Source of the DNA: Gonapodya prolifera JEL478
Taxonomy: Eukaryota > Monoblepharomycota > Monoblepharidomycetes > Monoblepharidales > Gonapodyaceae
Direction: 5' to 3'
NCBI GenBank assembly: GCA_001574975.1
Contig: KQ965750.1
Coordinates: 409,025 to 473,024 of the forward strand
Length of the DNA stretch: 64,000 nt
Numbering within the stretch: the first letter of the stretch is position 1; every line of letters begins with the position of its first letter. Shown piece by piece: positions 11,655 to 21,124 of the stretch. The notes under the pieces were generated by a model, which ran no database searches, was not told where the DNA came from, and worked only from the letters and a program-made list of their open reading frames with translations. Made by a program: the position numbers and the translations under genes.

Positions 11655-14389
11655 TCAAAAATCCACTGATATATGAGAAGAGTCAAGTAACGACGGAGAG
11701 AGCTGATGTGCCTCTCTGACACGTTCCTCTTCTGAAACGCCGAAAAGTTCCCTGCAACATTGAACAAACAAGTAAACCAATTCTGCCGGGTGGATAATTT
11801 GACTCAAATCCTCACCGTTGCTCTCGCATTAGCTCCAGCAGGTTGCCGAGCGCATACACTCCACAATCTATCTTGTTACTCTGCGGGTTCGATGCGAGGG
11901 CACCACATCGCACCCTACGGTAGGGGCTTCTGATGGCAGCGAGGAATGTCGCCGCCGCCGCCTCTGTCCCAGCCGAGACGCCAACGACTTGTCCTTCTGA
12001 GAGGGAATCGAGCACACTGAGAGTCGCCACTCCATGATCGGGCTTCAAGAGAACAAGCTTCCAATAGCCCGCTTCTCCTTCTGACATGGGCTCGATAAAC
12101 ACGGGAAACACGAAACACGCCGTCCTCGCCAAGTCGAAAGTCGGGCGATTCTGAAGCCACGTTGCCAAAAACTCCACACGACCGCTTCTCAAATACCTCC
12201 ATTGCTCGTTGCTGAGGAGGTAGATCTTCAACAGCCGCTTCCAAACGAAGCATTTCCAGCACGGTCTCAATGACAGTCGCGGTAGGGCATCGCCCGTCAT
12301 TGTGGCACTCCGCGATATTAATCTCGTAGCCGTCCGAGCCGCCAAGCGTGGGCGAGTGGATGTGCATGACCGGAGCTCGTTGATAACTCGAGTTTCTTCA
12401 CGTGTCGGATGAGAGCCGTGTGATGTTGACAACCTGAACGGCCGCAAGTAAAATTGCGGCCGAACCGGGCGTCCAAAATTCTCGGGAACAGGATCGTCGT
12501 CGTCGTCGTCCACAACAATGACCTTTTTGGATGAAGTTGCCTTGCTTGCAGTGGCTTTGAGGAGTGAGTCGTCCGGCAAGTGACAATAAAGAATGAACTT
12601 CCACGTCGACCAGTTCCAAGATGGGGCCATCGGGACTCGGGCTTACCTCCAACACCGCCCACGTCGCTCTGCATTTCGTCTGCCAGCTTTGCCTTGGTCG
12701 TCAGTACGCCCATCACCTCAAGAAGGTGCAACGATATATATGTTTTGTCACATTGAGTCAGGGCGGGCTGACGGGTTTCGCTCACCTCGACTCTCAAGGA
12801 ATCCTACAGCATCGTGTTCCACTGCGCGGCTGTTGGCTCGAACCACATGACGTGTCTCCCGAAGCCGACATCGCAGTGCTACCAGACGTCTGCTCCGCTG
12901 GACCGCCAAGTATCGACCCTTGGAAGAATTCAAAAGATGGAAGTGTTGATGAAGAATGTTAGCTTCCACTTCGACCAGCTCCAAGGTGGGGTCATCACGA
13001 CTCAAGCTTACCTCTGTCGCCACCTTCGATCAGCATTCCGTCTGCCATCCCTGCCTGGGAGTCGTCTGCACGAGCGCAACCTCCAAAACGTGCAGTGAAA
13101 TATGATGTTTCACGTAGAGTCAGAACGACCTGGCGGTTTCGCTTACCTTGACTCTCTCGGAGTAGTAATTTCACTACATCGGGATCGACTGTCAGGGGGA
13201 TGTCGATTTTTGATAGCAGGTGCCTGCTCCACTGGGCTGCCAAGTGTGGCCCCTAGAAAATATTCAGAGGTTTGAAACGTTGAAGGAGAATGTCAGCTTA
13301 AAAGTCGACCAGCTCCAAGGTGGAGTCATCGCGCCTCGAGCTTAACTTCGTCACTACCGTCCATATGCACTCTGTCTGCTATCTCCGCACGGTGGTCGTC
13401 AGCGCCAACTTCTCCTAAAGAAAGTTCAATGGAATATGTTCTTTTACGCCCAGGCGCTTTCGCTCACCTTGACTCTCGAGGAGTCCTTTCACTACATTGT
13501 GCTCGGTGGCGGTGGCCGTGCTTAGCTCCTGGTCCGGGGCATGATGTGGTGTGTCGCTAGAAGCCAGTACTGATCCATCGTTACCAAGTTGTTGCTCCCC
13601 ACCAAGTATCGCGCCTTGGAAAACTCAGAAGATCAAATTGTCGATGGAGAATGTTAGCTTTTACATCTGGCCTGTTCCAAGGTGGGGCCATCGCAACTCG
13701 AGCTTACCATCAACATCGCCGTTATACTCCACCTCCATTTCCTCACGAACCTCCGCCCCGGTAATCTTCAGCTCTCGCTTCGCCCGAAGAAACTGCAATG
13801 GAATTCGTTATGTCGTATCGAGCCAGGACGGCCTGACGATTTTCCTCACCTTGAATTTGATCGAGCAGGCCCATAGTAGCATCATTGTGGTCAACTGCAG
13901 GGGCAATGACCACGGCGCTTACTTCTGGAGCTGATCCACTGGTCCCGCGGCTCGAGAGGGTCCATAGTCAACGGCAGGTGTGCGCTTCACTGGAACGTTG
14001 ACTTTCACCCATTGGAATCATTAGAAGCCTGAATGAATTTCACGAGAACCGTGCTCACCTTCGATTTGCGGGCGAGGACGTTGGGGAATCTCGATGTCGA
14101 GGCGCTGTCCACGATCCTTGAGTCGCAGAATATTTTTCACGGATGTCGCGTCAAGACGGAGGAGGGGGCCGACATTCTCAGATGTCTCTAATTCTCCAAC
14201 GTTTTGGTTCTCTGTGGCATCAAAGTTGCTTGCAATGTTGCGATGAGTTTCAAAGTGACTTGTTCACCTGCCATCGGGCCCTGCCCTATAATTCTCCATT
14301 GTGCCTCCACCAGGCAACTGATCCCACAACGAACCCTGCAGTTTGGATAGTGAATTCCCGCCGAAGGAAGGAGGAGGGTCACTCGTCAT
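11655..14389 (-). CDS. Ulp1/C48-type cysteine protease-like protein with mini-exon array
   Basis: The start is ATG 14389 (MTSDPPPSFGGN). Resolved exons: 14268-14389, 14059-14228, then a module array with many mini-exons, then 12434-12554, 12197-12386, 11816-12150 and 11655-11751. Phases of the last four agree exactly. The C-terminal domain resembles SUMO/ULP proteases: the Asp-bearing LSVLDSL strand and the Cys motif QSNKIDCGVYALGNLLELM (nucleophile Cys in DCGVY). The usual His-Trp of the active site reads Tyr-Trp (GYWKLVLL), so activity is doubtful. Before the domain, KKVIVVDDDDDD looks like a SUMO-interacting motif (hydrophobic core plus acidic run). Ulp1-family enzymes process or remove SUMO. 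Several array exons are out of frame relative to each other, so the gene may be partly decayed or heavily spliced. Family call fairly sure; full model unsure. Confidence 0.6.
12600..13850 (-). repeat. Tandem modules, each with two mini-exons and two introns
   Basis: Four copies of a segment, marked by TCGACCAGNTCCAAG-like sequence at 12606, 12971, 13305 and 13666 (spacings 365, 334 and 361 bp). On the minus strand each carries an exon of about 105-150 nt ending in a codon run like 'LLESQ G', an intron starting GTGAGCGAAA/GTAAGCGAAA, a 70-85 nt exon, and an intron starting GTAAGCNCGAG. Copy 3 is fully in frame (13468-13614 and 13414 downward). Copies 1 and 2 have shifted frames, and the second donor of copy 3 is changed to GTTAAG. 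Introns are as conserved as exons, so the unit that duplicated was genomic DNA. It lies inside the Ulp1-like gene. Confidence 0.75.
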
Positions 14390-17300
14390 ATTTAGAGGCA
14401 GCTAAACAGTTGTACACACTTGCAGAGGTTCAAATGATACAACGCGTAGTTCGCATCCTCTCCACTGAACCAAGAAATGGTCAACAAGCACCATCGTTCG
14501 GCTGGAGACGTGTTGCGGATGAGACCGGTTGGCGGATCCAACAGTGCAAAAGCCCATAGCGGAGGAGTGCGATGACGAGGAAAGATAGGTTGTTAGCACA
14601 CTCGAGGCAGACTGGATGATGCTTTCAATACCGACTCCCAAGTGTGTTTGACCTCTGTTGGAAAGCGCTCCGAATAGGCTTTTCTAAATCCTGCGTCCTT
14701 GTCCTGGCACTAAGTAGCACGGGTGTGGCGATTATATCAACGATTTGCGTGTCCGAGCGTTTGGATGATGCGCGTTTGAGTCATTTTGGGTTGGTTGTGA
14801 GGGAGACGCGAAGTGCATTGTACCACCTATACAATGGTTATGGTTACCAAAAGGACGCCAACACCCGCAATCAGTGAATATTTGACCAGATACTCTACAT
14901 TCACTGGGTCTAAACATAACTGTATAATTCCGGGGTCGAAAACCCAAGAACGATTCACAACACATCAGCAGGGGTAGTATCGTTCTCCCAGTTCAATGTA
15001 TTCACTAGTGTACGCAGTCTTTTAATAACTTGACCGTCATTTTAGTTTTTTTACACGTGGTCAGCACCCAAAGAGATAGTAGAACCTGACGTGACACCTC
15101 ACGACCATCCTGCATGTTTTCTGCACCAGCCCATTATGTTATAATACCGCGCTATGAATAGTATCGCTCAAAAACTGTATGCGAAGTAAGAGTGTCTCAG
15201 CTACAACCCCTTTAGCGCGCCAATTTCCGACGGGAACCAAAGGAGGACGTCACCAGGTTGTGACTCAACCTGTCGAAGGTGATGAGCCGGAATGGTCTTT
15301 CACGTTTATAGCGATAAAGCAAAGATTATGCATAGCAACGGAACCATTCTGGGCTCCTACGACGAGAGACGGGCTGAGAAAATATGAAGCGATCCCGGTC
15401 GTTCTCCCCTCTATCATATCATCGCCTCCCTCTCACATCGCACGGAATCCATCAGGATGCTCTAACACCGACACTATATATCTATAAATGATATTTCCTC
15501 AGCTTTGGTGTGTGGAACTTTGGATTTGCGTGAGCGATCGGCATGAGATCCATGACCCATCGGAGAGTCGCGGGCGACGAGCGATTGCACCGAAACTGCG
15601 ATGAAAACCGCATCCGAACACCTCGACCACACTCTTGGTACGCGCACGGGACCAAAATGTCGTCGCCGGATGGACCGATCCCACCACTTCCCTGTTTCGT
15701 AGTCGGCACGCTGGATCGTCCCTTCCTCCTCTCCATCCCCGCTCGATTCCTCCTCGGTAACACCATTTGATGTTGTTCCGGCTCGTTTTTGATGGTCGGA
15801 TGGTGCGGGCGTCGGAACTCCCTTGTCCGAACGGGCGTTGAGGCCGCACCGTTTGGTGACGGCGAACTCCGAGATGAAGTCCACTCTGGCGCTTGACGGA
15901 GACACACGAGATCTGCTCAGCTGCACGTGCTGTGACGTGCAATGGGGCGCTCATCGGACCCACTTGCAACAAATGGCGTATTCACAACTGATGCGATGAA
16001 TTCGTAACCGGGAACGATCTTCCTCTTCGTCGCCTCCCGTCCGCTGCACCTCGACAAGCTTCCTTGCTGTGATAGCACCTCGTTTCGATGCTCCGCTTTC
16101 CTGGGCGTCGGTATTCCTGGACTTATCTCGTGCTGAAAGAACATTCGATTTTTGAGTGCGAACAATGAAGTTCAGGACACATGACACGGGGGCATTGTTC
16201 ACAAGTGCATTGAGCGGAATAAAATTGTTGATTGTATACCGCATGCACTGTTGTGTGCAAAGTGCGAAGGAAGTTGTGTGGAATTCCAGGTTGTTCAATC
16301 TTCAACCGGAAAATCATATTCCTTGAAGCCCGTCATGCAGGTCTCCATCCAGCACACCAGTGTTGCTATCGCTTGGTATTAATCATTTGTAAGCCCGCCC
16401 TGTCGCTTATTATGTTTCTTAGTACTATTTGACCTCACCCGGGTGGTCTCAGGCTGGCCCCTTTTCGGTCTGGAACATTACAGTCAAACCTCTTTTCACA
16501 ACTCAGACCGTAAATATCGTAAGTTCCGCTGCTTGCGGTCTGGCTGCGCACTGAACGCGGCAACGGTCGATGCTACCATTGAAGTTTTTCGACGAGAGGT
16601 AGCAAGTCTCGGAACAATCGAGCACTCGGCTCGACACTGGGAGTAGATGTGAGACGGGGACTACACATAACTGCTCGATTTGCAAGCCCCATAGAAGTTG
16701 CTGGCTCCCAAAGTTGCAGGACACTGCGGCCTTCGTATTACCCGTTTATCTGCCGCCAAAGGGAGAATCGAAAATTGGTCACTGGAAACTCTTGGAGTCG
16801 TGAGGAGCACTCGAGTCTTCAAGCGAGAAGAACAGTCGACTCACGACTGTGGTGTGTTTCCCTACTTGGCAAATGTTCTGCAACAACTGCGCTCACATGA
16901 TGATCTGAGATCGACATCCAAGTTCGACCACAGTTGAACAACCTTTACTTCACTGTGTCGGGAAATAAGAACGATTTCAGGATACATGGCGTTAATATGA
17001 ATACTCAGACAATCGAAAAGCTGCGTATGTACTTCACGGCGATCGTTTACGAATAAATCAGAACAAATGAGTGATGGACACTGAGGGGTAATACACATAC
17101 TTTCAAAGAGTCCGGCCATCGGTTCTGTTGAAAAAGAATATGAACCCGTACAAATCGTAACAAATCATCACAGTCATGTTACTTATTCCAAAAATAAAAC
17201 TGAGTATTGAAAGAGAACGTGTACTAAAAGTCCCGAAACGCTTCAGATGATCAATAGAACTCTTTCTCGCGTTCCACATTGACAAAATCGTGTTGCAAGA

Positions 17301-17838
17301 CATTATCTAACAGTTGCCCAGTGTACGCCAGAATAGCGTTTATCGACAAAGAAAGCTGCAGTCTGCGATAATGTGCAGGTGTAGGTAGGCAGACATGGCC
17401 ATGTCCAGTCGAATGACGTCACGCGATACAAGACCTCAAGGACCTTCATATGCTCAGTTTCCGACCGTTAAAAAACGTCTACATGCTTTTTTAGTGGGAC
17501 GTATGAGGTGGTAACGAAAGTCGCCTAGTTGACTCAAGAACAAATGTGAACCACATGGCCTGTCCAACGCAGGACATACCCCTTAGAGAAAGCAGTCTTC
17601 AAAACCATTTTCCGCAAGTCAACGAGCTCTTGATTGCGAAACGCTGGCACCAATGGGGCTCTTTGGAGGGAGTGGAACAAAATCAATTAAAGATTCGAGT
17701 CAAGAGTCTAATCCTCGGAGATGCCAGTTTGTGACCACTGTCAACGTAAACGCCAGCAGGACGAACGCGTCTGGCTACACCGGACTCGGGAAATCGTAAG
17801 GCAGCAAGGCATCCGCTGTGGTCACCGACCTTCGCAGA
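14390..17838. other. 3.4 kb without a confident gene
   Basis: AT content rises and open frames are short. A possible minus-strand gene (about 15,480-16,170) is listed separately. Short minus-strand frames at 16,862-17,303 have plausible composition but no motif or clear splice structure. I see no tRNA-like or transposon-like sequence. Confidence 0.4.
15480..16170 (-). CDS. Possible hypothetical gene, exons unresolved
   Basis: Minus-strand frames show protein-like composition. One around 15,920-16,160 holds KIVPGYEFIASVVNTPF. One around 15,650-15,900 is acidic (EEESSGDGEEEG). One at 15,482-15,700 contains CAYQECGRGV and PATLRWVMDL. They are in different frames, and I could not find a set of junctions joining them cleanly. 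No family is recognised. It may be a short multi-exon gene or chance open frames. Confidence 0.25.
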
Positions 17839-19180
17839 ATGGATGCCGACAATACAAACCCATGGACAGCACACAAGGAGCCAGGCACCGCTTGGGCGTT
17901 CCTGTCAATACATTTTACCATCTCAGTGTCGGTGCTGATCGCAGGTTCGATCGCATCAATCAACTTTCTTCGCTGCAAGGTAAGGACTCGATTCCTCCTT
18001 CCGGGTTCGGAAGATTCTTCGGAAGGTTCTTTGGGACTAATCGTATCTCTCCTTTCGCCATGGGGGTCTGCCCTTTAGCCTCTCAGGAAGCCGCTCACCA
18101 TTTTGTATCTGCATCTGTTCTTCGTGGATTCTTTATCCTCGATGGCGCTCGTTTTGGCGCTCCCAAAACGACTTGCGTCTCGATCGCTCGTCATTTCAAG
18201 CCAGGGCTACTGTCAATTTGAGGGGTTTCTGGTGGATGTGAGCACGTTCTGCGAGATTTCTACTCTGGCTTGTATAGGTGAGTTCGTGGAGCATAATGCC
18301 ATGGCTAATGACGTTTGCAAATTGATTTTTGCTCGGACCTATAGCCCTTGAGAGATACTTGACTGTTGTCGCAGTTGACCGAGGAAAAGGCTTGAAATCA
18401 ATACCTCTTTATGTGATCATTTTTACGGACGTTTGCATCATGTCGTCGGCACTGGCACGTGCATTACTTGGGCGAAGCATTCAGCCTGTCAATACTGCCG
18501 TGAGACATACTTCTATTTGTCCATTCTGCTTCACAGCGCTTGAGTTCCGAACATTCCAAACCTAGTTTTGCCGACCAAACCCGGTAACAGTTGATTCGCT
18601 TGACGACGCTCTCGGCCTTGTTGACGCGTCGATCCAGGTTTTGAGTTTGGGGACTATTGGCTTCTGCTACGCTCAGATCGCCGCTAAAGTGTGGTCTGTT
18701 CTTTCAAGGGCTCGCCTCGAGGGTCTGGAAACCAAGCTGGGAGGTACCACTTCTCCACCGACGGTTGAAAATTCCAGAGCTCTAACAAGGGAACCCCAAC
18801 TCTCGGCTCTGATAACTGTACCGACTCCTGATCATCCCTGCACTTCTGCTTCTGCTGTTGCGCAAGTACCAAAACGGCCGACAAGCTTTCTACAAGTCTT
18901 GCACTCATCCGACCTCCAGCGAACCTTTCTCTCGTTTGTTGTCGCCGCTATCGCTCTAACGCTCTGGCTCCCGCTCGCCGTGCTGATCACCATGGAACTC
19001 TTTCCTGAGGCTCCCATTCCGAGCTTCAATCTGTTTTCGTCATTCGCTGTCTTGACACACTTCCACACACTGGTCGACTGTGTCATTGTCACGATGATGG
19101 ATGCGGAGCTGCGGAATGAGATGCCAAGAGCTTTGAGGTGGATTGGAGCGCTGTTTACTCCACGTTGGTTCAAGTGCTAG
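17839..19180 (+). CDS. Seven-helix rhodopsin-like receptor, copy 1 (4 exons, ~365 aa)
   Basis: Model: 17839-17979, 18091-18277, 18345-18499 and 18566-19180; all phases fit and donors are GTAAGG, GTGAGT and GTGAGA. The chain has a short acidic N-terminus and seven hydrophobic segments: WAFLSIHFTISVSVLIAG (TM1), LTILYLHLFFVDSLSSM (TM2), a Cys-containing segment ending CEISTLACIALERYL (TM3), IIFTDVCIMSSALARAL (TM4), VLSLGTIGFCYAQIAAKVW (TM5), TFLSFVVAAIALTLWLPLAV (TM6), and SSFAVLTHFHTLVDCVIV (TM7). LERYLTV after TM3 resembles the class A (E/D)RY switch, and TM7 has a loose NPxxY-like LVDCVIV. A G-protein-coupled sensor at the plasma membrane is the likely role; the ligand is unknown and no retinal lysine is obvious in TM7. 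A tandem paralogue begins 343 bp downstream. The start ATG is the first in frame after an upstream stop. Confidence 0.8.
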
Positions 19181-19523
19181 TTCGACGAATGGAATACGAA
19201 CGCATCCAGTGGTGTATTATAGCCGTATTTTTCATTATTTTATTCCGTGTTGTTTGAATGGTATTCGGTTCCCCAAGCTTGAATATCTATCGTCGTACAT
19301 AACATCGGGACGACAAGTGAGGCGTCAAGAAAGTTCTAACTGAATTTTCGTCTCTCACCCTAGGTTAGAGAGACCAACCAACAGATTGGTGATGCAGTTG
19401 ATCGAGAGCTACGGCCAATGCGCACCAACAAATCCAATCCGAACCTCTTTTCGTTGAGGACAACTAGGTCTCTGGAAGAGCAATAATGCAATTGGATGTG
19501 CCCCCGAAAACCATCATTCGCCG

Positions 19524-20893
19524 ATGGGTGCAGAAAGCGAATGGAAGGCAGCCATGAGCTCCTTGGACGTCACTTCGCAAATGGATGGCGCCGATGAAGA
19601 CCCAGCGACAGCGCACCGCGAGCACGGCAGCGCATGGGCGTTCTTGTCCTTGCATTTTGCCATCGGACTCTCGGTGTTGATCGCCGGATCGATTGCATCA
19701 ATCAACTTCCTTGGCTGCAAAGTAACTAATCGCTCACAAGTTCTTCCATCGGCTCCTCTTTTGATTTCACTCACTTCTCCTGGCTTTTTTGACGTGCTTC
19801 ACTCCTTAGTCTATCAAGAAGCCACTTACGATTCTATATTTGCATCTCTTTTTCGTGGATTTGTTATCCTCAGTCGTGCTTGTTCTAGCACTTCCAAAAC
19901 GACTTGCATCGCGATTGCTCGTCATTCCAAGTGAGGGATACTGTCAGTTTGAAGGGTTCCTCGTGGGTGTGAGCTCGTATTGCGAGTTGTCAACGATCGC
20001 TTGCATCGGTGAGTTCAGTGTTGGTCGAGCGGGTAGTTTGTCAACAAATAAACGATTCATTTGGCATTTTTCTCTCGGACGTTAAGCACTTGAGCGGTAC
20101 TTGGCTGTTGTCGCGACCGAACGTGGAAAGCGCTTGCAGTCAATACCTCTCTACGTTATTGTTTCAACGGATGTTTGGTTCCTGTTTTCGGGACTAACAC
20201 GGACAGCACTTGGGAGAAACATTCAACCTGCAAACACTGTCGTGAGAACAATTTTCAATGATTGCTTCAATTCTGAATTTTCACTTGTCGAATTTCATAT
20301 TGCGACAGTTCTGTCGAGGGGATCCATTGAATATTGACCAACTAGACGATATTCTCAGTTTCACTGATGCATCTATTCAAGTCTTGAGCTTGTGCACCAT
20401 CGGTTTCTGCTATGCTCGAATAGCTGCCAAAGTGTGGACAGTCCTTTCAAGTGCTCGTCTTGATGGTCTCAACGCGAAGTTGGGGACTAGCGCTGCACCA
20501 ACGGTTGAGAGATCCAGAGTTCTGACGGTGGAGTTTGAACACCTGGAGCTGAATACATCGACTACTCCACATCCTCCCACTGATCAACGACGTCGTCCCT
20601 CAAACTTTGTAGCTGTCCTGCATCCATCCGACCTACAGAAAACATTTCTGTCTTTCGTCGTTGCCGCTCTTGCACTTACGCTGTGGCTTCCAGTCGCCGT
20701 GTTAATCACAATTGAGACGTTCCCTGATGCTCCCCCTCCTGGTTTCATTATGTTCTCGTCATTTGCCGTCCTGACTCACCTCCACACGCTTGTCGACAAT
20801 GTTATTGTCACCGCAATGGACGCCCAACTTCGAAATGAGCTGCCCAGAACACTGCGGTGGATTGGAGCTCCCTTTTTCTCAAGACCAAATTGA
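19524..20893 (+). CDS. Seven-helix rhodopsin-like receptor, copy 2 (4 exons, ~374 aa)
   Basis: Model: 19524-19721, 19822-20008, 20087-20241 and 20309-20893. Exons 2 and 3 are exactly the same length (187 and 155 nt) as in copy 1, and intron phases are identical (0, 1, 0), which proves tandem duplication. Conserved stretches include SVLIAGSIASINFL, KPLTILYLHLFFVD, ALERYLAVVA, DASIQVLSL and LHTLVDNVIVTAMDA. The ERY-like motif and the seven-segment layout match copy 1. The N-terminus is longer (MGAESEWKAAMSSLD). The cytoplasmic loop between TM5 and TM6 is the most diverged part, which may reflect different G-protein coupling (inference). No signal peptide. Upstream spacing is short, so the two genes may be controlled separately by small promoters. 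A class A-like receptor is likely; the ligand is unknown. Confidence 0.8.
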
Positions 20894-21124
20894 ACGAGAA
20901 CGGTCTGCTGTGGGGTAAACCCCCTACTAGGACATCGTACTCTTGCTTCGTATAAATACTTTTGCATGCACTGTCTACAGTGTAGTTATTGATTCTATTG
21001 CCTGCCCCACATTCGGAAATTGAGGTCACCATGATCTTGCGGTTGAACCAAAGATTGATCGAAAGAGTTGTCAGAAAGTCTATTATCAAAATTCGCGAAG
21101 AAAAGATAAAGATGCAGGTCAAAA

